Below are positions 55,176 through 63,572 of a DNA stretch of 64,000 nt, one piece after another; position 1 is the first letter of the stretch, and each line of letters starts with the position of its first letter. Origin of the DNA: Nocardioides allogilvus (GTDB lineage Bacteria > Actinomycetota > Actinomycetes > Propionibacteriales > Nocardioidaceae); assembly GCF_003047285.1 (NCBI RefSeq), contig NZ_PZYX01000013.1, positions 1 to 64,000 of the forward strand, in the 5' to 3' direction. Both the position numbers and the translations under genes were made by a program. The notes under the pieces were generated by a model that had not been told where the DNA came from, did not search any database, and saw nothing but the letters and a program-made list of their open reading frames with translations.

Positions 55176-56030
55176 GTGCCTTCCCCCACGCATGATCGCT
55201 ACGGTTCCGACGTCCTGACCACCGACTGGCGCGCGCCGAAGAACGGCCGCGCCGTCGACGTGCCCGCCGAGATCGGGATGATCCTCGAGGAGGTCATCAC
55301 CGACTGGGTCGGCGAGGTGGTCGCCATCGACCGCGACCTGGACACGGTGACGATCGAGGACCGGCGCAACAAGCGACGGACGTTCCCGCTCGGCCCCGGG
55401 TTCCTGCGCGAGGGCAAGCCCGTGGTGCTGGGGCGCCCGGTCCGGTCAGGCCCGGAGAAGAAGACGCGTACGGCGAGCGGCTCGATCGCCGTCCACGACG
55501 CGAAGGCCCGCGTGGCCCGCGCCAGCCGCATCTTCGTCGAGGGCCGCCACGACGCCGAGCTGGTCGAGAAGGTCTGGGGCGACGACCTGCGGATCGAGGG
55601 CGTGGTCGTGGAGTTCCTCGGCGGCGTCGACGACCTCGCCGAGCACCTGCGCGACTTCAAGCCCGGCCCGCAGCGTCGCGTCGGCGTGCTCGTCGACCAC
55701 CTCGTGCCCGGGTCCAAGGAGAGCCGGATCGCGCAGGGCATCGTGAAGTCCGAGATCGGCAAGCACGTGCTGATCGTCGGCCACCCGTTCATCGACGTCT
55801 GGCAGGCCGTGAAGCCCTCGCGCCTGGGCATCAAGCGCTGGCCCGACGTGCCGCGCAACATCGAGTGGAAGAAGGGCACCTGCCAGCAGCTCGGCTGGCC
55901 GCACCGCGACCAAGCCGACATCGCCCGCGCCTGGAAGCACATCCTCGGCGGCGTCCGCGGCTTCGAGGACCTCGACCCGCAGCTGCTCGGCCGGGTCGAG
56001 GAGCTCATCGACTTCGTCACTGCGCCTTAG
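55176..56030 (+). CDS. DUF3097-family protein, 284 aa
   Basis: A conserved actinobacterial protein; segments FVEGRHDAELVEKVWGDDLRIEGVVVEFLGGVDDL and RVGVLVDHLVPGSKESRIA resemble a TOPRIM-like core with an acidic pair, suggesting nucleic-acid metabolism; this is inference. The GTG start at 55176 has TAGCGT (55164-55169) exactly 6 nt upstream. It converges on hemW with a 4-base overlap. Confidence 0.85.
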   Translation: MPSPTHDRYGSDVLTTDWRAPKNGRAVDVPAEIGMILEEVITDWVGEVVAIDRDLDTVTIEDRRNKRRTFPLGPGFLREGKPVVLGRPVRSGPEKKTRTASGSIAVHDAKARVARASRIFVEGRHDAELVEKVWGDDLRIEGVVVEFLGGVDDLAEHLRDFKPGPQRRVGVLVDHLVPGSKESRIAQGIVKSEIGKHVLIVGHPFIDVWQAVKPSRLGIKRWPDVPRNIEWKKGTCQQLGWPHRDQADIARAWKHILGGVRGFEDLDPQLLGRVEELIDFVTAP

Positions 56031-57211
56031 GTCAGGTCGCGCACGACCGCATCGGCGAGCAACCGCCCGCGGCGGGTCAGGACCAGGCGTTCGGTGGCCA
56101 GGTCGACCAGTCCCTCCTCGACCAGTCGCGCGACCTGCGCACGCCCGCTGCGATCGAGCGCCAGGACGGGCAGCCCGTCCCGGAGCCGGAGCTCGAGCAG
56201 GATGCGCTCGATGCGGCGGTCGTCGCCGCTGAGGTGCTCGTAGGCCATGGCCGGGCTCGTGCCCGCGGCCAGCCGATTGGCGTACGCCGCAGGGTGCTTG
56301 ACGTTCCACCAGCGCACGCCGCCGACGTGGGAGTGCGCGCCCGGCCCGGCACCCCACCAGTGCCCGCCGGTCCAGTAGAGGACGTTGTGGCGGCACTGGC
56401 TCTCGGGCCGCCGCGCCCAGTTGGACACCTCGTACCACTCCAGCCCGGCGGCGGTGAGCCGCTCGTCGGCGAGGTCGTACTTGTCGGCCAGGTCGTCCTC
56501 GTCGGGCATCGGCAGCTCGCCGCGACGCACGCGTCGCGCCAGGGCCGTGCCGTCCTCGACGATGAGGGAGTACGCCGACACGTGGTCGGGCTCGCACGCG
56601 AGCGCCGCATCGAGCGAGGTCTCCCAGTCGGCGACCGACTCCCCCGGCGTGCCGTAGATCAGGTCGAGCGAGACCTCCTCGAAGCCGGCCTGCCGGGCCC
56701 AGCCCACGGCCGCGGGGACCCGGAGCGGGTCGTGCGTGCGGTCGAGCACCTTGAGCACGTGGTCGACGGCGGACTGCATGCCGAAGCTGATCCGGTTGAA
56801 GCCGACCTGGCGCAGCTCCGCCAGGTCCCAGGCCGTGACGGAGTCGGGGTTGGCCTCCGTCGTGATCTCGACGCCGTCGGCGAGCCCGAACTCGGCGGCC
56901 GCGCTCGCGACGACGGCACCCAGGTCGGCCGGCTTGATCAGGGTGGGAGTGCCGCCCCCGAAGAAGATGGTGTCGATGGGCAGGTCGCGATCACCGAGCA
57001 CGCGCCGCGCGTGCCGGATCTCGGCGATAACCGCCTCGGCGTACGTCGAACGCGACGCGCCCGGAACATCGCCCAGCTCCTCGGCGGTGTAGGTGTTGAA
57101 GTCGCAGTAGCCACAGCGCACCGAGCAGAACGGGACGTGGACGTAGAGCCCGAAGGGCTGTGAGCCGAGCTCCGCCAGCGCCGCGTCAGGAAGTGATCCG
57201 TCGGCAGGCAT
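56027..57211 (-). CDS. hemW: Radical SAM haem chaperone HemW (HemN-like)
   Basis: The [4Fe-4S] motif is PFCSVRCGYCDFN (CxxxCxxC) with a following F, then TIFFGGGTPTLI and ITTEANPDSV. The C-terminal HemN domain includes WYEVSNWARRPESQCRHNVLYWTGGHWWGAGPGAHSH. HemW delivers haem to respiratory proteins; it is not the coproporphyrinogen oxidase although often so annotated. The ATG at 57211 (MPADGSLPD) gives 394 aa; the frame is open to 57253 with GTG alternatives. Confidence 0.9.
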   Translation of the reverse strand: MPADGSLPDAALAELGSQPFGLYVHVPFCSVRCGYCDFNTYTAEELGDVPGASRSTYAEAVIAEIRHARRVLGDRDLPIDTIFFGGGTPTLIKPADLGAVVASAAAEFGLADGVEITTEANPDSVTAWDLAELRQVGFNRISFGMQSAVDHVLKVLDRTHDPLRVPAAVGWARQAGFEEVSLDLIYGTPGESVADWETSLDAALACEPDHVSAYSLIVEDGTALARRVRRGELPMPDEDDLADKYDLADERLTAAGLEWYEVSNWARRPESQCRHNVLYWTGGHWWGAGPGAHSHVGGVRWWNVKHPAAYANRLAAGTSPAMAYEHLSGDDRRIERILLELRLRDGLPVLALDRSGRAQVARLVEEGLVDLATERLVLTRRGRLLADAVVRDLT

Positions 57212-57300
57212 GGTCAGGCCAGCGGGTTGGGCGGGGGGCACGTGCACATCCAATCACCAGCGGGGCCCGGATCACGCCGCGGCGGGAGCGGAAATGGCGA

Positions 57301-57332
57301 ATGGGTGCCGGTGGTCTCCCACCGACACCCAT
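57301..57332 (-). terminator. Hairpin between the FadD15-type gene and hemW
   Basis: ATGGGTGCCGGTGG (57301-57314), loop TCTC, CCACCGACACCCAT (57319-57332): 13 of 14 bases pair. It lies 24 bases after the stop of the ligase gene, so terminates it. No T-run follows. Confidence 0.7.
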
Positions 57333-57355
57333 CCAGCGACGTGCTGGGGTCGATC

Positions 57356-59176
57356 TCAGGCGTAGAGCGCCTCGATCTTGTCCTTGTAGTTGTCCTCGAC
57401 GACGTTGCGCTTGACCTTCATCGAGGGGGTCATCTCGCCGGACTCGACCGTCAGGTCGTGGTCGAGCAGCTCCCACTTCTTGATGGTCTCCCAACGGTTC
57501 AGCTTGGCGTTGAGCTCGTCGACGTAGTCGCCCACCATCTTCTTGACCGCGTCGCTGCGGACGAGGTCGGTGTAGGAGGCGCCCTCCTGGCCGTTCTCGG
57601 CGGCCCAGCCGGCCATGGCGTCGGGGTCGAGGGTGATCAGCGCGATGACGTAGTTGCGCTCGGCGCCGAAGACCATGAACTGGCTGGCGTAGGGGCAGAT
57701 CGCCTTGAACTTCGACTCGATCGCCGGCGGGGCGATGTACTTGCCGCCGGAGGTCTTGAAGAGCTCCTTGATCCGACCGGTGATGGTCAAGAACCCGTCG
57801 GCGTCCAGGGAGCCCTTGTCGCCGGTGTGCAGCCAGCCGTCGGCGTCCAGCGCCTTGGCCGTCTCCTCGGGCAGGTTGTGGTAGCCGTCCATGATGTGCG
57901 GACCGCGCAGCAGCACCTCGTCGCCGTCACCGATCTTGACCTCGCTGCCCGGCATGGGCCGACCGACGGTGCCGATGCGGTTCTCGTCGGGGTGGTTGAC
58001 CGTGGCACCGGCGGAGTTCTCCGTCATGCCGTAGCCCTCGAGGATCACGATGCCGGCGGCGTTGAACCACTCGGCGATCTCCCGGTTGAGGGCGGCAGCA
58101 CCGGAGATGAAGAAGCGCACGCGACCACCGAAGCGGGCGCGCACCTTGCTGAAGACGAGCTTGTCGAACAGGCCGTGCTGGACCTTCAGGCCGACCGGGA
58201 TCGACTTGCCCTCGCGCTTGAGCTGCTCGACCTTGAGGCCGGTCGCGAACGCCTTGTGGAAGAGCTTCTCCTTGGCACCGCCCTCGGCCGCCTGCATCGT
58301 CTGGATCCGGCCGTAGGCCTTCTCGAAGATGCGCGGGGCCGCGCCCATGAACGTGGGCTTCACGCTCGCGCAGTTGTCGACGATCTTCTCGACGCGACCG
58401 TCGACGGCCGACGCGAAGCCGCAGGCGAGCTGGGCAGAGAGCAGCACCTTGCCGAACGAGTGCGCCATCGGCAGCCACAGGAACTGCAGGTCGCTCTCGT
58501 CGAGGATGTTCTGCGCGCGGATGGCCTCGCCCTCGTAGACCCACGACTTGTGACGCAGGCGCACGCCCTTGGGGCGGCCGGTGGTGCCGGAGGTGTAGAT
58601 CAGGGTCGCGAGCTGGTCGGGCTCGATGCCGGCGGCCTTCTCGGCGATGACGTCGGGGTTGTCAGCGAGGAACTTCGCGCCGAGGGCGGCCAGGTCGTCG
58701 AGGGTGATGACCCAGTCACCGTCGGCCTTGCCGTCGAAGGTGACGACCTTCGTGAGGTGGGGCAGCTCGTTCTTGTTCTCGACCAGCTTGGCGATCTGCG
58801 TGTCGTCCTCAGCGAAGACGATGCGGCACTCGGAGTCGCTCAGGATGTAGGCCGTGTCGGCGGCGTTGGTCGTCGGGTAGACCGTCGTCGTCGCGCCAGC
58901 AGCACACATGACGGCGAGGTCGGCCAGGATCCACTCGTAGCGGGTGCCCGATGCGATACCGACGCGCTGCTCGGACTCCAGCCCGAGCGACAGCAGGCCA
59001 GCGGCGAGCGCCTCGACCCTCTCGCCTGCCTGCTTCCAGGTGACCGATTCCCACGCGTCGCCCTTGGGGTAGCGGAAGGCTTCGCTGGTGGGCGACTTGG
59101 CGACGCGGTCGTGGAACTGCACCGCGACGTTGCGCGGCATCTTGTCGACGAAAGTTGTGTCGTGGTGGATGGGCAT
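57356..59176 (-). CDS. Long-chain-fatty-acid--CoA ligase (FadD15 type)
   Basis: A 606-aa AMP-binding ligase: IYTSGTTGRPKGVRLRH (phosphate loop), EGYGMTENSAG, DGWLHTGDKGSLDADGFLTITGRIKELFKTSGGKYIAP, and a C-terminal lysine region (MTPSMKVKR). It activates free long-chain fatty acids for lipid synthesis or oxidation. The ATG at 59176 has AGGGAG 5-6 bases before. The promoter region contains a palindrome (59231-59243). Confidence 0.92.
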   Translation of the reverse strand: MPIHHDTTFVDKMPRNVAVQFHDRVAKSPTSEAFRYPKGDAWESVTWKQAGERVEALAAGLLSLGLESEQRVGIASGTRYEWILADLAVMCAAGATTTVYPTTNAADTAYILSDSECRIVFAEDDTQIAKLVENKNELPHLTKVVTFDGKADGDWVITLDDLAALGAKFLADNPDVIAEKAAGIEPDQLATLIYTSGTTGRPKGVRLRHKSWVYEGEAIRAQNILDESDLQFLWLPMAHSFGKVLLSAQLACGFASAVDGRVEKIVDNCASVKPTFMGAAPRIFEKAYGRIQTMQAAEGGAKEKLFHKAFATGLKVEQLKREGKSIPVGLKVQHGLFDKLVFSKVRARFGGRVRFFISGAAALNREIAEWFNAAGIVILEGYGMTENSAGATVNHPDENRIGTVGRPMPGSEVKIGDGDEVLLRGPHIMDGYHNLPEETAKALDADGWLHTGDKGSLDADGFLTITGRIKELFKTSGGKYIAPPAIESKFKAICPYASQFMVFGAERNYVIALITLDPDAMAGWAAENGQEGASYTDLVRSDAVKKMVGDYVDELNAKLNRWETIKKWELLDHDLTVESGEMTPSMKVKRNVVEDNYKDKIEALYA

Positions 59177-59230
59177 GCGACTCCCTGACTCAATTACTCG
59201 GGCTGCGGTCTCCGGGGACCACAGAGGCTG

Positions 59231-59249
59231 ACTCCTGAGGAGTAACCTA
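59231..59249 (-). promoter_or_regulatory. Promoter and palindrome upstream of the FadD15-type gene
   Basis: On the minus strand TAGGTT (59244-59249) is a -10 candidate, followed at once by the perfect palindrome ACTCCTCAGGAGT (59231-59243). A repressor bound there would cover the transcription start. No regulator gene for it is adjacent; the MerR gene further left has its own operator. Confidence 0.4.
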
Positions 59250-59323
59250 GATCACCTTGTTACGCGGTGGTAGCAAAGTCCGCATAGAGGGCACGGCCTG
59301 CCTCGTCCGGCCCCTCGGGAGCC

Positions 59324-59731
59324 TCACTCGAAGGCCGCCATCAGGTCGCTGACGTGCTGCTGGAAGCGGGGGCAGGCGCTGATGTCGTGCGCCTTGCAGT
59401 TGAAGGCGTGCTCGGTCATCTCCCGCGAGATCCGCATCTGCTCCATCCTCCGGTCGAGGTCGTCGAGGTGGGCCTGCAGCACGGCATGCCGCTCGGGCGA
59501 GTCCGCGTCGAGCAGCACCCCGATCTGGTCCAGGGTCATGCCCGCGTCCTTGTTCCGCTGGATCGCCGCGACCCGGGCGATGTCGTCGTGGGCATATCTC
59601 CTGCGACCGGCGGAGTCCCGCTCCGGCCTCAGCAGGCCCACCGACTCCCAGTGCCGCAGCACGTTGGTGGGCAGGTCGAAGCGCTCTGCGACCTCGCCGA
59701 CGGACCAGGTGCGATCACGACTTGACTTCAT
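59324..59731 (-). CDS. MerR-family transcriptional regulator, 135 aa
   Basis: N-terminal MerR helix-turn-helix: WSVGEVAERFDLPTNVLRHWESVGLLRPERDSAGRRRY, then a coiled-coil dimer helix (HAVLQAHLDDLDRRMEQMRI) and a C-terminal pair of cysteines (FNCKAHDISACPRF) that could sense metal or redox state. The ATG lies within the operator 59724-59745, so the protein should repress itself and control the divergent flavoprotein. Confidence 0.9.
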   Translation of the reverse strand: MKSSRDRTWSVGEVAERFDLPTNVLRHWESVGLLRPERDSAGRRRYAHDDIARVAAIQRNKDAGMTLDQIGVLLDADSPERHAVLQAHLDDLDRRMEQMRISREMTEHAFNCKAHDISACPRFQQHVSDLMAAFE

Positions 59732-59752
59732 GTTGACATGAAGTCACATGCT
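59722..59752 (+). promoter_or_regulatory. MerR-type operator-promoter of the flavoprotein gene
   Basis: GACTTCATGT-TG-ACATGAAGTC (59724-59745) is a perfect 10+2+10 inverted repeat. TTGACT (59722-59727) and CATGCT (59747-59752) are separated by 19 bases, the long spacer characteristic of MerR-activated promoters, with the palindrome centre in the spacer. TTGACA at 59733 is an alternative -35. Confidence 0.8.
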
Positions 59753-59784
59753 CGTCTCATTGGCAATCCCGAAGGAGACAGAAC

Positions 59785-60618
59785 ATGTATGACGCACTCG
59801 TGATCGGCGGCGGTCCCGCCGGCCTGCAGGCCACCTTGACCCTCGGCCGGATGCACCGGCCGACCCTGATGCTCGACTCCGGCAGCTACCGCAACGCCCC
59901 GGTCGACGCCATGCACAACATCCTCACCAACGACGGCCGCGACCCCGCGGAGTTCAGGTCGATCGTGCGCGCCGAGCTGGCGGCGTACGGCGAGGTGGAG
60001 GTGCGCGACGTCGCGGCGACCAGCGTCGAGCGGCTGGTCGACGGCACCTTCGCGGCGACGCTCGCCGACGGCTCCACCGTGGCGAGCCGCACGGTGGTGC
60101 TGGCCACCGGCCTGCGCGACGTGATGCCGGACGTCCCCGGCTTCGCCGAGCAGTGGGGCCGCACCGTGCACGTGTGCCCGTTCTGCCACGGCCACGAGCT
60201 GAGCGGCAAGCGGGTCGCGATCCAGGACTCCCCCAACGCCGGGCACGCCGTCGCGCTGCTCTCGCCGATCGCCGGGGCGATCACCGTGGTGCCGCCGGTG
60301 ACCCGGGTGGCTTCCTCGGCGGCCGGGCTCGTGGTGACCTCGGGGTCCACGGCCGTCGTCGTCGACGGACTGTTCGCCCACCCTGCCTTCGAACAGTCAG
60401 CGCCCTTCGCGGAGCAGCTCGGGCTCGAGCTGCGCGAGAGCGGCTGCATCGCGATCGACATGTTCGGCCACACCAGCGTCCCCGGTGTCTTCGCCGCCGG
60501 CGACCTCGCGCACGTCGCCGACATGCCGATGCCGATGCCGTCGGTGCTGGCCGCCGCCCACGCCGGCCAGCTCGCGGGCGCGATGGTCGTCCGCGAGGTG
60601 CTCATGCAGGCCGTGTGA
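59785..60618 (+). CDS. FAD-dependent CxxC oxidoreductase, thioredoxin-reductase-like, 277 aa
   Basis: FAD motif is YDALVIGGGPAGLQATLTL (GxGxxG), the redox pair lies in VCPFCHGHEL (CPFC) and the C-terminal FAD motif is GVFAAGDLAHV. The second nucleotide fold reads VAIQDSPNAGHAVALL, with no GxGxxA, so NADPH binding is doubtful and a dithiol-oxidase activity (GliT/HlmI type) is possible. SD AAGGAGA lies 6-7 bases before the ATG. It is divergent from MerR and probably induced by it under thiol or metal stress. Confidence 0.82.
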   Translation: MYDALVIGGGPAGLQATLTLGRMHRPTLMLDSGSYRNAPVDAMHNILTNDGRDPAEFRSIVRAELAAYGEVEVRDVAATSVERLVDGTFAATLADGSTVASRTVVLATGLRDVMPDVPGFAEQWGRTVHVCPFCHGHELSGKRVAIQDSPNAGHAVALLSPIAGAITVVPPVTRVASSAAGLVVTSGSTAVVVDGLFAHPAFEQSAPFAEQLGLELRESGCIAIDMFGHTSVPGVFAAGDLAHVADMPMPMPSVLAAAHAGQLAGAMVVREVLMQAV

Positions 60619-60630
60619 GCCGATCAGCGG

Positions 60631-61461
60631 TCACCGCGGCTGATCGCCGAGGTACTCCCCCGGCGTCATCCCGGTGACCGTGCGGAAGTCATGGGTGAAG
60701 TGGGCCTGGTCGGCATAGCCGAGCCGCGCCGCCATGTCGGCCAGCGACGATTCCCCCGCCTTCATCGCCTCGACCGCGTCATGGAGGCGGCGTCGCTGGA
60801 TCAGCCACTTCGGGCTCATGCCGACGCGCTGCTCGACGAGGCGCTGCAGGCTGCGCTCGGACAGACCGACGTGTGACGCGAGCTCGTCGACCCGGGTGAC
60901 CTCGGGGTGGTCGCGCAACCACGTGACGACCTCGTTGATGAGCAGCCCCGGCTCGTCGACCGGGAGGTACGCCGCCAGCCTCCGCTCGACGGACGCGATC
61001 GCCACTGCGTGGGCGGCCGGGTCGTGCGGGTCGGCATCCATGGTCTCGTGGACCTCGGCGACCAAGGACCCGTCGTCGAGACCCTCGACCTCACCGAGGT
61101 CGACGTAGGTGTCGGTGACCTCGGCGACCGAGCGTCCCAGGACCAGCCGCCCGGCGGCCGGGGTGAACATCGTGCCCACCGCCCAGCCGTCACCCTCGAG
61201 CGTCACGCTCGAGCGCCCGCGTCCGACGCCGTAGAACCGGGCATACGTGTTGCTCACGACGATCAGGCACACCGGGTGCTGCAGGGTGCTCTGCGTCGAC
61301 GGCTCGGCCAGCGACCAGACCGGGATCCAGAAGCGCTCGACCAGGTCGGCGAGCTCCGCCGACGCCGCGTAGCGGTGGATGGGTGGCGACGGACGGGTGA
61401 CCCCGGTGAGGTGCGCCCGATCGACCGGGTCGACGACCCGCACTCCCCCTGTGTCAGACAT
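60631..61461 (-). CDS. AraC-family transcriptional regulator, 276 aa
   Basis: The C-terminal AraC DNA-binding domain has VDELASHVGLSERSLQRLVEQRVGMSPKWLIQRRRLHDAVEAM and LADMAARLGYADQAHFTHDFRTVTGMTPGEY. The N-terminal domain (DUF6597-like, about 1-150) should sense an effector. The ATG at 61461 has GATAAT (61469-61474) 7 nt upstream. It is convergent with the flavoprotein gene and divergent from the broken DinB-type gene, which it may regulate. Confidence 0.88.
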   Translation of the reverse strand: MSDTGGVRVVDPVDRAHLTGVTRPSPPIHRYAASAELADLVERFWIPVWSLAEPSTQSTLQHPVCLIVVSNTYARFYGVGRGRSSVTLEGDGWAVGTMFTPAAGRLVLGRSVAEVTDTYVDLGEVEGLDDGSLVAEVHETMDADPHDPAAHAVAIASVERRLAAYLPVDEPGLLINEVVTWLRDHPEVTRVDELASHVGLSERSLQRLVEQRVGMSPKWLIQRRRLHDAVEAMKAGESSLADMAARLGYADQAHFTHDFRTVTGMTPGEYLGDQPR

Positions 61462-61512
61462 GTGTCCGATTATCACAAGAGCCGCGGTCACCGGCGGTGC
61501 GAGCGTGGAGCC

Positions 61513-62073
61513 ATGACCGACACCGCACAGCGATTCATCGAGCGGGCCGACGCGCTCGCCGCCATCCTCCACTCCTCCGACCAGCAGTGGGACGCCCCCA
61601 CCCCGTGCGACGGCTGGACCGTGCGCGACGTCGTCGCGCACGCCATCGACAGCGAGCGCGACTTCCTCACGCGTCAGGGGTTCGACCCCGGCGCCTCCCC
61701 CTGACCTCGCCGATCCCGCCACCGCCTGGCGCGACCACGCCAAGGTCGTCGCCGAGATCCTCGGCCAGCCGGGCGTGGCCGAACAGGAGTACGACGGCCA
61801 CTTCGGCCGGACCACGATCGCCGCCACCATGGCCGACTTCTACGGCTGGGACCTGGCCATCCACGGATCCGACATCGCCCGGGCGACCGGCCAGCCCTGG
61901 TCGATCAGCGACTCCGAGGCGGCATCGCTGGGCGCCACCGCCGACGGCTGGGGTCCAGCGTTGTACGCCGAGGGCGTCTGCTCCCCCGCCGTGCCCGTCG
62001 CCGCCGATGCCTCGGCCTCCGACCGCCTGCTGGCCCGGCTCGGACGTGATCCGGAGTGCAGGCGCCGAGCTGA
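61513..62073 (+). pseudogene. TIGR03086/mycothiol maleylpyruvate isomerase-like (DinB-fold) gene with two frameshifts
   Basis: The first part reads MTDTAQRFIERADALA...TVRDVVAHAIDSERDFLTRQGFDPGA and stops at TGA (61702) after a run of five C. The rest continues in the next frame as PDLADPATAWRDHAKVVAEIL...DFYGWDLAIHGSDIARATGQPW, up to LARLGRDPE. A shift back at about 62058 restores the first frame, giving W and a stop at 62071-62073; 186 aa, the usual length, and the family ending GRDPxW. So one extra base near 61697 and one missing base near 62058. Confidence 0.75.
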
Positions 62074-62086
62074 GGAGTCACCTGCG

Positions 62087-62404
62087 TCAGCCGGGCTGGA
62101 TCAGCGCGAAGGGGAGCACGCCGCCGACCATCAACAAGACGAAGCCGCACAGGTAGGGCAGTGGCTTGGCGTAGGCCCACCCGCGTACGAAGAAGTAGAT
62201 CGCGAACGGCGCAAGGAGGGGCGCGAGCAGCGACCAGGGCTGCGCGCCGCCGCCCCAGACAACCGCCGTCTGCACGTAGGTGAGAGCGAGGGTGACGCCA
62301 ACCGATCCGACCAGGAACCTCCAGTAGAAGATGTCCCCGTTGGTGAACCTCCAGCGCAACGTCTCCAGCAGCCCACGACCGGCCAGGTCGTCCCGGGCGA
62401 TCAT
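62087..62404 (-). CDS. Small integral membrane protein, 105 aa
   Basis: Three hydrophobic helices: about residues 28-48 (WRFLVGSVGVTLALTYVQTAVVW), 52-72 (WSLLAPLLAPFAIYFFVRGW) and 78-100 (LPYLCGFVLLMVGGVLPFAL). No family is recognised. The ATG overlaps the TGA of the preceding coiled-coil gene (ATGA), so it belongs to the WXG100-like operon and is its last gene. It may help membrane association or immunity. Confidence 0.75.
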   Translation of the reverse strand: MIARDDLAGRGLLETLRWRFTNGDIFYWRFLVGSVGVTLALTYVQTAVVWGGGAQPWSLLAPLLAPFAIYFFVRGWAYAKPLPYLCGFVLLMVGGVLPFALIQPG

Positions 62405-62823
62405 CGGCGCGGATCCACGTCGTGGTCGTCCGACTGGGCGTCGCCGAGGGCCTGGGCCAGGTCCTCGTCGTCCGCGGCAAGCTGCTCGACGCTGCGGCTG
62501 AACTCGGCGCCAAAGCGGTTGCGGTAGTCGACCGCGGTCGCGTGCTCGTCGATGCCGCTCAGCACGTCGTGCCACGTGGTCTCGCCACCGAGGACCCGAG
62601 CAATGAGCGCGCGGTCCTCCTCTGGGACCCGCTTGTCGGCGAAGTCGCGGCGCAGCTCCTCCATGGCCTCGGAACGATCGGCGCTGGCCCTCTCCGCTCG
62701 CGGGCGCAGCTCAGTCTTCAGTCGCTCCATCTGCTCGCGGAAGGCGGCCGTCTCCTCGCGGAACGCCGACACCTGCGACCGCAACTGCGCCATGTGCGCC
62801 CGGAGGGCTTCGTTGCGCCCCAT
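62401..62823 (-). CDS. Coiled-coil protein in the WXG100-like operon, 140 aa
   Basis: The N-terminal 75 residues form a long heptad helix (LRAHMAQLRSQVSAFREETAAFREQMERLK). The second half is acidic (AADDEDLAQALGDAQSDDHDVD). No family is recognised. It has stop/start overlaps on both sides (TGATG with the WXG100-like gene, ATGA with the membrane protein), marking a coupled operon. A DUF2580/WXG-related helical partner is possible but not shown. Confidence 0.75.
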   Translation of the reverse strand: MGRNEALRAHMAQLRSQVSAFREETAAFREQMERLKTELRPRAERASADRSEAMEELRRDFADKRVPEEDRALIARVLGGETTWHDVLSGIDEHATAVDYRNRFGAEFSRSVEQLAADDEDLAQALGDAQSDDHDVDPRR

Positions 62824-63572
62824 CACCGGCCGCCCACGGGGAAGGTTGGCAGGTGGGAGCTCGCATCGTCGGCCTTGTCGCCGACGTCCTTGTTGGTCTT
62901 GGTGTTGGAGGCCACGATGACGAAGTCGAGCCCCTTGAGGGTCACCGCAACCGCCGAGGCGGTCTTGGTGAGAGCCGGGATCAGGTCTGCGAGCGCCTCG
63001 AGCGTGCGGATCACGTCGCGCGCAAGCTCGATGATCTGCTTGATCCGTCGTCCGCCGGTGAGGATCTCCTTGGCCAGCTTCGCCAGGCTCCCGGCGAAGT
63101 ACATGCACAGATCGTCGATCAGGCTCAGTGACATGGCGACGAGCTCCATCGCCGACTTCGTCGCGGCCAGCATGTCGTCGATGGCCATCTGGACCATCTC
63201 GATGCACTCGGCGGCCGCGTCCAGGTTCTCGGCAAACTCCTCCATCTTGGCCGTCATCGCATCGGCCGTGTCGCCGCGCCACACGGTCGGGACAGCGGCG
63301 GCCATCTCGCGGTAGTTGTCGGCGAGGATCCCGGCGGCCAGTCCCGTGCGGCGCCAGTCCTCGGCCATCACGCTGACGGTGGAGAAGTCACCGCCGAGCT
63401 TGTCGAACAAGGCGTCGAGAAGGTGGATGTTGACCTGCTCCAGGACCCAGTTGATGCCGCGCACCACATAGCCGCAGTTGCCTTTGATCTGCTCGACGAG
63501 GTCGCCCTCGGTGCCGGAGGCGCCGGACACCAGCACGGAATCCACGTCGCGCAACTGGACGACGTAGGCCAT
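62823..63572 (-). CDS. WXG100/ESX-like protein, 249 aa
   Basis: Predicted mostly helical, with a WxG turn in AVPTVWRGDTADAMTAKMEEF (about residues 93-113) flanked by long helices, as in ESAT-6-like and LXG-type substrates of type VII secretion. The C-terminal third is hydrophobic and helical (LIDDLCMYFAGSLAKLAKEI... DLIPALTKTASAVAVTL). It overlaps the neighbouring genes. It is either a secreted protein or a chaperone-like partner; no T7SS machinery is visible in the window. Confidence 0.75.
   Translation of the reverse strand: MAYVVQLRDVDSVLVSGASGTEGDLVEQIKGNCGYVVRGINWVLEQVNIHLLDALFDKLGGDFSTVSVMAEDWRRTGLAAGILADNYREMAAAVPTVWRGDTADAMTAKMEEFAENLDAAAECIEMVQMAIDDMLAATKSAMELVAMSLSLIDDLCMYFAGSLAKLAKEILTGGRRIKQIIELARDVIRTLEALADLIPALTKTASAVAVTLKGLDFVIVASNTKTNKDVGDKADDASSHLPTFPVGGR

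Noticed and set aside
59785-60618. Naming the flavoprotein trxB
   Set aside because: No NADPH-binding GxGxxA motif and no linked thioredoxin gene, so the specific name would overstate the evidence.
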